From JAYFQE01 sp034927345 (lineage in GTDB: Bacteria; Bacillota; Clostridia; Saccharofermentanales; UBA5734), in assembly GCA_034927345.1 (NCBI GenBank), contig JAYFQE010000006.1:1-64000 (forward strand): 64,000 bases of DNA. The letters run 5' to 3'. The notes beneath the pieces were generated by a model, which searched no databases, had not been told where the DNA came from, and saw nothing but the letters and a program-made list of their open reading frames with translations. The translations under genes were made by a program, and so were the position numbers. The stretch's first letter is position 1. Every line of letters starts with the position of its first letter. Shown here in pieces: positions 15,020-23,331 of this stretch.

Positions 15020-16105
15020 ATGAAAAAAACAATGAACAAGCAGGACAAGCTGGTATGCCGGCGAAAAACAACCATTGGCGGCCAGGCGTTGATCGAGGGG
15101 CTGATGATGATCGGTCCGGAAAAGAAAGCCATGGCTGTCCGCAAACCAGACGGTAAAATCATGGTGGAGGAACTGCCGATGACCCGTTTCACCGGCGCGG
15201 CCAATCTCCTGTTCGTCCGGGGATCTGTCCGGCTGTTTCGCCAGTTGGTCAGCGGGACGAAAGCTTTACTGCGTTCAGCCGAGTTTGTCGAGGACGATCA
15301 GCCGCCGGTAAATCCCGCATCTGTCCAGGAGAGCCTGAATGCCGCGGATGAACAACCGTTTGCGGATAAACAGCCTGATCCGGCTGATCCGGAAAAACAG
15401 CCGCCGGCCAAAGAATCGTTCGGAAAAAAACTGAGCGGCCGGGTCGACCGTTTCCTGGAAAAACACAGCAGCCTGATGCTTTATGGATCGGCGGTGGTCG
15501 GCATCCTTTTCAGCGTGGTCCTCTTTATCTTGCTGCCCAATTTCCTGACCAGTTTCATCAAACAGCTGACGCGCCTCAATGATTATACCGGCCGCGGCGC
15601 GACGGTTCTCTTTAATCTGATCGAGGGACTGATCCGGATCGTCATATTTGTCGGTTATCTGGCCCTGGCTTCCCGGATGAAGGACATTCGCCGGGTTTGG
15701 ATGTACCACGGCGCCGAACATAAAACGATTTCCTGTTATGAAGCAGAGCAGGAACTGACCGTCGAGAACGCCAGACTCTATAGCCGCTTCCATCCGCGTT
15801 GCGGCACGGCCTTCATGTTTATCGTCATCCTGGTCAGCATTATTGTCTTCTCTCTGGTCGGATGGTGGGGACGCTGGGTAAATCTCCTGATCCGTTTTGC
15901 CCTGGTTCCGGTTGTGGCCGGCATTGCCTACGAAATCATCCGCCTGGCCGGCCGGTATGACAACATCCTGACCCGGGCGATTTCTGCTCCCGGCTTATGG
16001 CTGCAGCGTCTGACAACAGCGGAACCTGACGACAGCATGCTGGAAGTTGCCATTTCCGCCCTGAATGCTGTCATTCCTGAAAAAGCACTCAGCGACCGCT
16101 GGTAA
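15020..16105 (+). CDS. yqhQ: DUF1385 (YqhQ-like) membrane protein
   Basis: A 361-residue polytopic membrane protein of the DUF1385 family. Family hallmarks are the N-terminal RKTTIGGQALIEGLMMIGPE and, later, VWMYHGAEHKTISCYEAEQE with SRFHPRCGTAFMFIVILV. About five membrane segments lie after residue 150. Between the two conserved parts is a charged, Pro-rich linker (DKQPDPADPEKQPPAKES), longer than in the usual 300-residue members. The start has GAGGTAAAT upstream. It leads an operon with prmC, as in many Firmicutes. The biochemical role of the family is unsettled; the conserved His/Glu/Cys cluster suggests metal or redox binding. Confidence 0.92.
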   Translation: MKKTMNKQDKLVCRRKTTIGGQALIEGLMMIGPEKKAMAVRKPDGKIMVEELPMTRFTGAANLLFVRGSVRLFRQLVSGTKALLRSAEFVEDDQPPVNPASVQESLNAADEQPFADKQPDPADPEKQPPAKESFGKKLSGRVDRFLEKHSSLMLYGSAVVGILFSVVLFILLPNFLTSFIKQLTRLNDYTGRGATVLFNLIEGLIRIVIFVGYLALASRMKDIRRVWMYHGAEHKTISCYEAEQELTVENARLYSRFHPRCGTAFMFIVILVSIIVFSLVGWWGRWVNLLIRFALVPVVAGIAYEIIRLAGRYDNILTRAISAPGLWLQRLTTAEPDDSMLEVAISALNAVIPEKALSDRW

Positions 16106-16108
16106 ACA

Positions 16109-17020
16109 ATGGACGCCGAGATGACAATTCGGCAGTTTCAGCGGGAATTATCCGGTATATTATCGGCAGCCGGCCTGAAAGAACCGAGGCATGAAGCGCT
16201 GCTGCTGATGGCCGGAGTTCTTGACCGGCCCATATCTTTTTTTTATGCTCATCCGGATGATACGCTCGATGAGCGGACAACCGAAAGCCTTCGCGCGCTG
16301 GCTGTCCGCCGGACGCGCCATGAACCTCTGGCCTATCTGATTGGCACGGCGGATTTTTCCGGCCTTACTTTTTCGGTTGGCCCCGGTGTTTTGATACCCA
16401 GACCGGACAGCGAAATTTTAGTCGAGACATCACGATCGATAGCTTTGGCCCATCTTTGGCCGACCCGAAAAACAGCCGGCCGGCCGCTGCGTATTCTGGA
16501 TGCCTGTGCCGGATCGGGCTGTATCGGCATCAGCCTGGCGCATGTCCTGGAAGAAGCCGGATGCCGGACCGATCTGGTTTTTACCGATCTGGATCCTGTT
16601 CCGTTGTCTTATATCCGGCAGAATCTGCGGCGAAATCCCCTGCGCGGCCGTACGGCATTGTACCAGGCCGATCTGTTTCCGCCTGCTGCTGCCGAACCTG
16701 AACCTTTTGACCTAATCACTGCCAATCCGCCGTATATACCCAGCGGCGATATTGACGGACTGATGCCGGAAGTCAGTTGCCATGAACCTCATCTGGCACT
16801 GGACGGCGGCGCGGACGGGCTCGATATTTACCGGATGCTGATTGACCGGGCGATCAACCGGCTGGCGGCTGACGGTTGGCTGATTCTGGAGCATGGTTAT
16901 GACCAGGCCGATGCGGTGCGGGCTATTCTGCAAGAAGCCGGTTATGAGTCTCTATTGCCGGTTATCCGGGACTTTGGCAATCAACCGCGCGTTGGCGGCG
17001 GCTGCCGCAGTTTGAACTAA
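16109..17020 (+). CDS. prmC: Peptide chain release factor N5-glutamine methyltransferase
   Basis: A 303-residue SAM-dependent enzyme that methylates the glutamine of the GGQ motif in release factors RF1 and RF2. The N-terminal helical domain binds the release factor (residues 1-90, including RHEPLAYLIGTADFSGLTF), the glycine loop is ILDACAGSGCIGISL, and the catalytic NPPY lies at 206-209 in ITANPPYIPSGDI. It begins three bases after yqhQ and has a weak ribosome site, so coupling is likely. Its substrate RF1 (prfA) is encoded 3 kb downstream, with an inverted Fe-S gene pair lying between. Confidence 0.95.
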   Translation: MDAEMTIRQFQRELSGILSAAGLKEPRHEALLLMAGVLDRPISFFYAHPDDTLDERTTESLRALAVRRTRHEPLAYLIGTADFSGLTFSVGPGVLIPRPDSEILVETSRSIALAHLWPTRKTAGRPLRILDACAGSGCIGISLAHVLEEAGCRTDLVFTDLDPVPLSYIRQNLRRNPLRGRTALYQADLFPPAAAEPEPFDLITANPPYIPSGDIDGLMPEVSCHEPHLALDGGADGLDIYRMLIDRAINRLAADGWLILEHGYDQADAVRAILQEAGYESLLPVIRDFGNQPRVGGGCRSLN

Positions 17021-17029
17021 GGAGGGAAT

Positions 17030-17320
17030 ATGCCGTCACGTTTTTATCTTTATCCATTCAAAGTCGGTGAAATCCTTCATTTAAAAAAGCAGCACCCTTG
17101 CGGCGGCTGGCTTTGGCAGGTGCAGCGGACAGGAGCGGATATCGGTCTGGTTTGCACAACCTGCGGCCATCTCATGAACATGCCGCGTCAAAAACTGGAA
17201 AAGGCCATGGAATCAGTGCAGCCGGTTTCTGGTGAGCCAATGATGCAGACTGAGCCAAATGAGCCGTTGCAGGCAAAAGAAACCGATAAAGACAGACAGG
17301 GGGGAATCAGACATGGCTGA
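17030..17320 (+). CDS. DUF951 protein (small CxxC RNA/DNA-binding-like)
   Basis: A 96-residue protein. The first 65 residues match DUF951: FKVGEILHLKKQHPCGGWLW followed by GADIGLVCTTCGHLMNMPR. The HPCG and CTTCGH elements form a probable metal site. The last 30 residues are an acidic, low-complexity tail (EPMMQTEPNEPLQAKETDKD) not seen in most homologues. The start follows AAGGAGGG. The stop overlaps the next start by 8 bases. Members are often encoded beside mechanosensitive channels or ribosomal genes in Firmicutes; function unknown. Confidence 0.85.
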   Translation: MPSRFYLYPFKVGEILHLKKQHPCGGWLWQVQRTGADIGLVCTTCGHLMNMPRQKLEKAMESVQPVSGEPMMQTEPNEPLQAKETDKDRQGGIRHG

Positions 17321-17933
17321 ACAAATCGACTGGCTGGATCAATGGCTGACCGAGCTGGACGGCAAACATCCTGCGGATTGGGCATTGCTGCCGGACATCG
17401 GCCTTTACATGGACCAGGTGCAAACATTCATCGATCGCCAGCTGGGGTTATACCGGCGGGATGACCATGAACGTCTGCTGACGCCGGCAATGATCAACAA
17501 TTACATAAAAGACAATCTGATACCGCGCGCCGAATCGAAAAAATACGCGCCGACCCATTTGGCGCTCCTGATTATTATTGGTACCTTAAAACAAGTCTTG
17601 TCCATTCAAAATTTGAATCAACTCTTGTCGTCCTACCGTGATCCGGCTGATGTAGCGGCTCTTTATCAACACTTTCTGGAAGTCCAGCGTTTCTCCCTGC
17701 GGGAAAATGCGGCTCAGGTTCTGGCCGAAACAGCGCAGCTGCGTCAGGAAATACCGGCCGAAGGCGAACCGCAGGCCGACCATGCGACGGCTCTGCGCAA
17801 TCTGGCGCTTGAACTCAGCATCGAAGCCCGGACGCGCATCCTGATTGCCGAGCGGATTTTAACCTTGCTGGATCAGGAAAAAGCTGGCGAGACCTCTGAA
17901 AAGAATGAAAGAAAAAAGGATAAAGGTAAATAA
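17313..17933 (+). CDS. DUF1836 protein
   Basis: A 206-residue protein of the DUF1836 family. The conserved part is LLPDIGLYMDQVQTFIDRQL, then LTPAMINNYIKDNLIPRAES and KKYAPTHLALLIIIGTLKQV, which suggests a MerR-like helix-turn-helix (the family is thought to bind DNA). The start at 17313 has AGGGGGA upstream and overlaps the previous gene by 8 bases, so translation is coupled. The C-terminal 90 residues are helical and end in a basic tail (KNERKKDKGK). It is the last gene before a strong two-way terminator. Target unknown. Confidence 0.8.
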   Translation: MAEQIDWLDQWLTELDGKHPADWALLPDIGLYMDQVQTFIDRQLGLYRRDDHERLLTPAMINNYIKDNLIPRAESKKYAPTHLALLIIIGTLKQVLSIQNLNQLLSSYRDPADVAALYQHFLEVQRFSLRENAAQVLAETAQLRQEIPAEGEPQADHATALRNLALELSIEARTRILIAERILTLLDQEKAGETSEKNERKKDKGK

Positions 17934-18005
17934 AAGCCGGCCGGAGATTCGATGACAATTGCTTCCGGCACAGGCAGTCAGTGCCGCGCAGCCCTTTTGG
18001 CGCAA

Positions 18006-18043
18006 AAAAACCCCCGCATTCACTAAAGAAAACGGGGGTTTTT
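18006..18043. terminator. Bidirectional terminator between convergent operons
   Basis: AAAAACCCCCG (18006-18016) pairs with CGGGGGTTTTT (18033-18043): an 11-bp stem with A and T tracts on either side. It serves the DUF1836 operon on one strand and the GGGtGRT gene on the other. Confidence 0.92.
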
Positions 18044-18058
18044 GAATAAACGTTAAAA

Positions 18059-19060
18059 TCAACCCTTCATGGCTTCCTCTACGGCGACGGCAACCGCGAC
18101 GGTCGCGCCGACCATCGGATTGTTGCCCATACCGAGGAAACCCATCATTTCGACATGAGCCGGTACAGAAGAAGACCCGGCAAACTGAGCGTCCGAGTGC
18201 ATGCGGCCCATGGTGTCGGTCATACCGTAAGAAGCAGGTCCGGCCGCCATATTATCCGGGTGAAGCGTCCGGCCGGTACCGCCGCCGGAGGCGACTGAGA
18301 AATATTTGCAGCCTTTTTCGAGACGTTCTTTTTTATAAGTGCCGGCGACCGGATGCTGGAACCGGGTCGGATTGGTCGAGTTGCCGGTGATGGATACATC
18401 GACGCCTTCCATATGCATAATGGCTACGCCTTCGCGGACATCATCGGCGCCATAGCAGCGGACCTTGGCCCGATCGCCTTTGGAATAGGCGATCTCGCGC
18501 ACAACGGCGACTTTTCCCGCCGCATAGTCGAACTGGGTTTGAACATAGGTGAAACCGTTGATGCGGGAAATGATCTGAGCTGCATCTTTGCCAAGTCCGT
18601 TCAGGATGACCTTGAGCGGTTCCTTGCGGACCTTATTGGCTGATTTTGCGATGCCGATGGCGCCTTCGGCGGCGGCAAATGACTCATGGCCGGCCAGAAA
18701 GGCGAAGCAATGCGTATCTTCACGCAACAGCATGGCGGCCAGATTGCCATGGCCCAGGCCAACCTTGCGGTCGTCGGCTACCGATCCTGGAATGCAAAAG
18801 GACTGCAGGCCGACGCCAATGGCTTCAGCCGCGTCCGCCGCCTTCTTGCAGCCCTTGCGGATGGCGATGGCGGCGCCGACGATATAAGCCCAGCCGGCGT
18901 TTTCAAAGGCTATAGGCTGTGTGTCTTTGCAGATTTTATAAGGGTCAATACCCTTGTCGGTGCAGATTTGACGGGCTTCCTCCAGGGAAGCAATGTCATA
19001 TTGGGCCAGAACGGTGTTGATCTGAGCTATTCTCCGATCATAACTCTCAAATAATGCCAT
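18059..19060 (-). CDS. GGGtGRT protein
   Basis: A 333-residue soluble protein that carries the family-defining motif in SVASGGGTGRTLHPDNMAAG (GGGTGRT). Other conserved blocks are FAFLAGHESFAAAEGAIGIA, GLGKDAAQIISRINGFTYVQ and AGSSSVPAHVEMMGFLGMGN. The family is widespread in anaerobic Clostridia and has no established biochemical function that I know of. It is encoded 29 bases after the NifU-like scaffold gene, its usual partner, with AAAGGAG ahead of the ATG. The constant pairing suggests that it is built on, delivers or uses an iron-sulfur cluster. It ends at the two-way terminator. Confidence 0.93.
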   Translation of the reverse strand: MALFESYDRRIAQINTVLAQYDIASLEEARQICTDKGIDPYKICKDTQPIAFENAGWAYIVGAAIAIRKGCKKAADAAEAIGVGLQSFCIPGSVADDRKVGLGHGNLAAMLLREDTHCFAFLAGHESFAAAEGAIGIAKSANKVRKEPLKVILNGLGKDAAQIISRINGFTYVQTQFDYAAGKVAVVREIAYSKGDRAKVRCYGADDVREGVAIMHMEGVDVSITGNSTNPTRFQHPVAGTYKKERLEKGCKYFSVASGGGTGRTLHPDNMAAGPASYGMTDTMGRMHSDAQFAGSSSVPAHVEMMGFLGMGNNPMVGATVAVAVAVEEAMKG

Positions 19061-19089
19061 AACAGTGAGCTCCTTTCGTGGGGGTCCGA

Positions 19090-19782
19090 TTATTCATGAC
19101 GGGGATCGACGACACGGGCGGCTTCGTCAAAACGGCCGTATGTGCCGATATTTTTCTTATAGGCTTCGTTGGCGTCAACGCCTTTTTTAATCATTTCCAG
19201 CATCGGCCCCAATTTCAGGAACTGATAGCCGATAACCTGATCGTCGCTGTCCAGAGCCATTTTCAAAACATAGCCTTCGGTCAGTTCGAGGTAACGCGGC
19301 CCTTTGTCCAGCGTGCTGAACATGGTGCCGACAGTGCTCCGCAGTCCTTTGCCCAGATCTTCAAGAGAAGCGCCGATCGCCAGTCCGCCTTCGGAAAACG
19401 CCGATTGGCTGCGGCCGTAAACGATCTGGAGAAACAATTCACGCATGGCAGTATTGATGGCGTCGCAGACCAGGTCCGTATTCAATGCTTCCAGGATTGT
19501 TTTGCCAGGAAGAATTTCTGCGGCCATGGCGGCGGAATGGGTCATGCCGGTGCAGCCGAGCGTCTCCACCAGAGCTTCCTGGATAACGCCTTCTTTAATA
19601 TTAAGCGTCAATTTGCAAGCTCCTTGCTGAGGCGCGCACCAGCCGACTCCGTGGGTAAAGCCGGATATGTCGCTTATATCGCGGGCCTGAACCCAGCGGC
19701 CTTCCTCGGGAATGGGCGCCGGTCCGTGATTGGGACCCTTGGCAACACAAGTCATCTGTTCTACTTCATGTGTCTTGAGCAT
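19090..19782 (-). CDS. NifU-like iron-sulfur cluster assembly scaffold protein
   Basis: A 230-residue protein related to the IscU/NifU N-terminal scaffold domain. Candidate cluster ligands are in GWCAPQQGACKLTLNIK, ALVETLGCTGMTHSAAMAAE and NTDLVCDAINTAMRE; the middle cysteine in LGCTGMTHSA corresponds to the usual LGCxA/S position. The ATG at 19782 follows AAAGGGGA; upstream in-frame codons run into the prfA promoter region and are unlikely. A TATAAT at 19884-19879 on this strand may be its -10. It forms a two-gene operon with the GGGtGRT gene, inserted in reverse between DUF1836 and prfA. No cysteine desulfurase is encoded here. Confidence 0.85.
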   Translation of the reverse strand: MLKTHEVEQMTCVAKGPNHGPAPIPEEGRWVQARDISDISGFTHGVGWCAPQQGACKLTLNIKEGVIQEALVETLGCTGMTHSAAMAAEILPGKTILEALNTDLVCDAINTAMRELFLQIVYGRSQSAFSEGGLAIGASLEDLGKGLRSTVGTMFSTLDKGPRYLELTEGYVLKMALDSDDQVIGYQFLKLGPMLEMIKKGVDANEAYKKNIGTYGRFDEAARVVDPRHE

Positions 19783-19927
19783 GGATTTATCCCCTTTCAA
19801 ATATAAACTGCGGCGCGTTGACCGGCTGAAAACGCCGGATCTCAGCCGCAGCCGTGTTTTGTGGCCAAACCGTTTTTCATTATAACGCAGTCCCGGCCGA
19901 CAATCCAGTGTGTAGAAGAGTTCGGTG

Positions 19928-19936
19928 TGGTATAAT
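19928..19936 (+). promoter_or_regulatory. Extended -10 promoter of prfA-tsaC
   Basis: TGGTATAAT: perfect TATAAT at 19931-19936 with the TGn extension, 86 bases before the prfA start. No clear -35. Confidence 0.6.
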
Positions 19937-20021
19937 AATATGCCGGTTGAAGGTATCTGCGCTCTGTTGCCGGTTCCGGCCGGCGTAAGCCGCAATAAGG
20001 GAAATGAACAGGAAATAAAGC

Positions 20022-21107
20022 ATGCGCGACAAGCTCCGGGCTGTTGAAAGCCGATTTGAAGAATTGAATTTACTGATTGCCGATCCGCTTGTTATGGCCA
20101 ATCAGGAGCGTTACCGCCGCCTTTTACAGGAACATGGCGAATTACTGCCGCTGGTCGAAGATTACCGCAGCTGGCTGTCTTTGGAAGCATCTATCGGCGA
20201 GCATCGCGAAATGCTTTATCAGACGGACGATCATGAATTCCGCGAACTGGTTCGCGAGGAGCTGAACGATCTGGAAAGCCGTTATGAAATGCTGACCGGT
20301 CGGCTGCATGAAGCCATGACGCCTCAGGATCCCAATGATCAACGCAATGTGGTTGTCGAAATCAGGGCGGGCGCCGGTGGAGAAGAAGCAGCGCTTTTTG
20401 CCGCGGTCCTTTACCGGATGTATACGATATACGCCGAACAGCGAGGCTGGCGCAGCGAACTGGTGGACTGCAACGAAACCGAGCTGGGCGGTTTTAAGGA
20501 AATTGTCTTCCTGATCGAGGGACGCGGCGCATACAGCCGCCTGCGTTATGAAAGCGGCGTCCATCGGGTGCAGCGGGTTCCGGTTACGGAATCCGGCGGC
20601 AGAATCCATACGTCGACCGTAACCGTGGCCGTTCTGCCGGAGGCCGATGATGTTGAAGTGAATATTAATCCCAATGATCTGGATATCGATACTTTTCGCG
20701 CGTCAGGAGCGGGCGGGCAGCATGTCAACCGCACGGACTCGGCGATTCGGATCACGCACAAGCCGACAGGACTGGTGGTGACCTGCCAGGATCAACGGTC
20801 GCAATATAAAAATAAGGATCAAGCCATGGCGGTTCTGAAGGCGCGGCTGCTCGAACGCGAACGCAGCCTTCAGGCCGGAGCGATTGCGACGGACCGGCGC
20901 AGCCAGGTGGGAACCGGAGACCGCAGCGAACGGATCCGCACCTATAATTATCATCAGGGGCGGGTTACCGACCACCGGATCGGCCTGACCCTATACCGGT
21001 TGGAAGCTGTTTTAAACGGCGATCTTGACGAAATCATCCAGGCTTTGATGACGGCTGACAAAACCCATCAGTTAAGCCATGGCGTCAATGACCAGGAGCA
21101 AGAATAA
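20022..21107 (+). CDS. prfA: Peptide chain release factor 1
   Basis: A 361-residue class 1 release factor that ends translation at UAA and UAG. The catalytic GGQ is in ASGAGGQHVNRTDSAI (glutamine near residue 233), the site that PrmC methylates. The codon-recognition domain precedes it: the tripeptide region is VTESGGRIHTSTVTV, with the PxT-type loop here read as PVTE, as in RF1 rather than the SPF of RF2. Length is normal. The start has AGGA about 9 bases upstream. It is followed two bases later by tsaC. Confidence 0.97.
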   Translation: MRDKLRAVESRFEELNLLIADPLVMANQERYRRLLQEHGELLPLVEDYRSWLSLEASIGEHREMLYQTDDHEFRELVREELNDLESRYEMLTGRLHEAMTPQDPNDQRNVVVEIRAGAGGEEAALFAAVLYRMYTIYAEQRGWRSELVDCNETELGGFKEIVFLIEGRGAYSRLRYESGVHRVQRVPVTESGGRIHTSTVTVAVLPEADDVEVNINPNDLDIDTFRASGAGGQHVNRTDSAIRITHKPTGLVVTCQDQRSQYKNKDQAMAVLKARLLERERSLQAGAIATDRRSQVGTGDRSERIRTYNYHQGRVTDHRIGLTLYRLEAVLNGDLDEIIQALMTADKTHQLSHGVNDQEQE

Positions 21108-21109
21108 TT

Positions 21110-22306
21110 ATGCAGGAACACCCGTATCAGACAAAAATCATCCCCGTGGATCCGCAAAACATCGATGACCGGCTGCTGATGCCGGCCGCCGAAGCTTTAC
21201 GCCGCGGTGAGCTGGTTGCTTTTCCGACTGAAACCGTCTATGGACTGGGCGCCAATGCCCTTGATGCCATGGCCGTAAACCGGATTTTTGCAGCTAAAGG
21301 ACGGCCGGCGGATAATCCCCTGATCGTTCATCTGGCTGATCTTGCCGCATTGCCTGAACTGGTCAGGCAGATCACGCCGCTGGCAGAAAAGTTATTTGCA
21401 GCATTTTCTCCGGGACCGCTGACCCTTATCCTGCCCCGTTCGTCCCGGATTCCCGACCAAGTGACGGCCGGGCTGGACACCGTGGCCATCCGGCTGCCCT
21501 CCCATCCGATTGCCCGCCGACTGATCGAATTAGCCGGCGTGCCGATTGCGGCTCCGTCGGCCAATCGTTCCGGCCGACCAAGCCCGACACGGGCCTGGCA
21601 TGTCCGTGAGGATCTGGATGGCCTTATTCCGTATATCATAGATGGCGGCGATTGCCGTTTCGGTTTAGAATCGACCGTTGTCGATGCGACCGGCCGGATT
21701 CCGGTCATTTTACGTCCCGGCAGCGTCACGGCCGCGGCGATCCGGTCTGCAGCCGGTTCGGTGGCCGGGATCGGCAGCGAAACCGACGGCGGTCAGACCG
21801 GACGGCCTCAAGGAAACCGGCTGGAACTGGCCGGGATGACCAAGAACGGCACCCCGCGCGCTCCGGGTATGAAATACCGGCATTACGCGCCAAAAGCCCG
21901 GGTCGTTCTGGCTGAAAATCCGGAGATGGCCATCCGGCAGACCCTCTTGCGGCAATTACTGGAAAAATGGTCGGCTCAGGGCTGCAAAATAGGCGTTTTT
22001 GGCTGCCGGCAGCTGATCGGAGCGCTTCCGGAACGCGGATTGGAAGTTACAGCCGGCGAGTCTGCCGCCCGAATTAAACTGGCCGCGGAAATCAAAACCG
22101 ATTATTATTATTTAGCTTACGCCGCCGAGCCGGATCCCGCCGCCGCCGGCAAAGCCCTGTTCAACGCCTTGCGTTTGCTTGACGAACTGGGCGTTGCCGT
22201 GATCCTGGCCGAGGGGCTGCCGGACAGCGGCCTTGGTTCGGCTTATATGAACCGTTTGCGCAAAGCGGCGGGTACGCCGGCCGATTTGCCGCCGGAGGGA
22301 ACCTGA
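21110..22306 (+). CDS. tsaC: L-threonylcarbamoyladenylate synthase (Sua5 type)
   Basis: A 398-residue enzyme that makes threonylcarbamoyl-AMP from threonine, bicarbonate and ATP, the first step of the t6A modification of ANN-decoding tRNAs. The YrdC domain covers residues 1-210 (GELVAFPTETVYGLGANALD, AAKGRPADNPLIVHL, GVPIAAPSANRSGRPSPT). A C-terminal Sua5 domain follows the linker APGMKYRHYAPKARVVL. This is the long Sua5/YwlC form, not the short TsaC form. It starts two bases after prfA and nearly touches the downstream phosphatase gene, the usual prfA-ywlC-ywlE type arrangement. Confidence 0.95.
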   Translation: MQEHPYQTKIIPVDPQNIDDRLLMPAAEALRRGELVAFPTETVYGLGANALDAMAVNRIFAAKGRPADNPLIVHLADLAALPELVRQITPLAEKLFAAFSPGPLTLILPRSSRIPDQVTAGLDTVAIRLPSHPIARRLIELAGVPIAAPSANRSGRPSPTRAWHVREDLDGLIPYIIDGGDCRFGLESTVVDATGRIPVILRPGSVTAAAIRSAAGSVAGIGSETDGGQTGRPQGNRLELAGMTKNGTPRAPGMKYRHYAPKARVVLAENPEMAIRQTLLRQLLEKWSAQGCKIGVFGCRQLIGALPERGLEVTAGESAARIKLAAEIKTDYYYLAYAAEPDPAAAGKALFNALRLLDELGVAVILAEGLPDSGLGSAYMNRLRKAAGTPADLPPEGT

Positions 22307-22307
22307 C

Positions 22308-22778
22308 ATGGACCGGACTGCCGAAGACGCGTTAATTTTATTTGTATGCTCCGGCAATACTTGCCGCAGCCCGATGGCTGCCGCGCTTTTTAATCATCCG
22401 CAGCCGCCGCCCGGCTATCGGGCCGAGTCTGCCGGTCTGGCTGCGTTTGCCGGCGACCCGGCTGCTGAACAGGCGGTCGCCGTCCTGCGCGAAGACGACG
22501 GCGTCGACCTGTCGGGGCATCGTTCGCGGCCTGTGTCTCCCTGGCTTCTTGAACAGGCGCGCTGGACGGCCGCTATGACGACAGCACAGCGGGACCGGCT
22601 GCGTCATGCTTTTCCCGAACTGGCCGGCCGGATCCTGACGATCGGCGAATTAGCCGGCGTACCGGACCGGCAGATTGCCGATCCATTCGGACAAGATATC
22701 AATGCTTATCGGGTGACCGCCGGACATTTGCGTGAACTGATAAAGCTGATAAAAGAACGGCTTTCTGCAGAAAAGTAA
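22308..22778 (+). CDS. Low-molecular-weight protein phosphatase, YwlE-like
   Basis: A 156-residue phosphatase of the LMW-PTP fold. The P-loop is CSGNTCRS at residues 14-21, with the nucleophilic cysteine first, and the general acid is in IADPFGQD. The residue before the second P-loop cysteine is threonine (T18), which in YwlE of Bacillus selects phospho-arginine over phospho-tyrosine. Together with the prfA-tsaC context this favours a protein-arginine phosphatase. No McsB kinase is visible in the window, so a tyrosine phosphatase cannot be excluded. It begins one base after the tsaC stop. Confidence 0.88.
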   Translation: MDRTAEDALILFVCSGNTCRSPMAAALFNHPQPPPGYRAESAGLAAFAGDPAAEQAVAVLREDDGVDLSGHRSRPVSPWLLEQARWTAAMTTAQRDRLRHAFPELAGRILTIGELAGVPDRQIADPFGQDINAYRVTAGHLRELIKLIKERLSAEK

Positions 22779-22907
22779 TGAAATTATGGACAAATATCGG
22801 TTAGATACGAAAGACAGGCTTTTCTTTCTCCTTTATAATATCAACAGAGTCTGATGGTTCAGCTGCGTTATTTAGCCGATTGCTTAACATAAACAGGGAA
22901 GCCTGGC

Positions 22908-22936
22908 TTGACGGATATTCACCGTCGTGTTATAGT
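22908..22936 (+). promoter_or_regulatory. Promoter of the rpsF-ssb-rpsR operon
   Basis: TTGACG (22908-22913), 17 bases, then TATAGT (22931-22936) with the TGn extension at 22928-22930. A second possible -10, TATAAT, lies upstream at 22834-22839. Confidence 0.78.
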
Positions 22937-22966
22937 TTCTTCTGCTATGTTGTAACATGGCTTTTG

Positions 22967-23002
22967 TGAATCCTCGCTCTGCCTGAGTGGCAGAGCCGTT
23001 CA
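22967..23002 (+). promoter_or_regulatory. Probable S6:S18-binding leader of the rpsF mRNA
   Basis: A perfect 7-bp stem (CTCTGCC 22977-22983, GGCAGAG 22989-22995, 5-base loop) is followed directly by CCG (22996-22998). An outer helix TGAA (22967-22970)/TTCA (22999-23002) can close an internal loop holding the CCG. This is the arrangement of the conserved rpsF leader, in which the S6:S18 complex binds the CCG and represses its own operon. The motif lies about 10 bases before the ribosome site. Confidence 0.65.
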
Positions 23003-23022
23003 GTCCAGGAGGAGGTGAAAAA

Positions 23023-23310
23023 ATGGCAAGGAAATATGAATTAATTTACATTCTGAACCCGGCAGTCGGTGATGAAGCCGTTCAGGCAACCACTGAAAAG
23101 ATCCAGGCGCTGGTCGAATCATCCGCAACGGTTGACAAGATTGATGTTTGGGGACGCCGCAGGCTCGCGTACGAAATCAACGATCAGAAGGAAGGTTTTT
23201 ATGTTCTGATCGACTTCAGCGCGGAAGCCGAATTCCCGAAAGAGCTGGAACGTGTGCTCAAAATTACCGATGGCGTTCTGCGGTATCTGGTTGTTCGTGC
23301 TGACGACTAA
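23023..23310 (+). CDS. rpsF: 30S ribosomal protein S6
   Basis: A 95-residue ribosomal protein that pairs with S18 on the platform of the small subunit. ARKYELIYILNPAVGDEAVQ and DKIDVWGRRRLAYEINDQKE are typical. The ATG at 23023 follows the very strong GGAGGAGGTGA site; a longer in-frame reading would run through that site. First gene of rpsF-ssb-rpsR, likely self-regulated through the leader hairpin upstream. Confidence 0.97.
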   Translation: MARKYELIYILNPAVGDEAVQATTEKIQALVESSATVDKIDVWGRRRLAYEINDQKEGFYVLIDFSAEAEFPKELERVLKITDGVLRYLVVRADD

Positions 23311-23331
23311 AAAAGTCAGAAAGGCAAGTGT

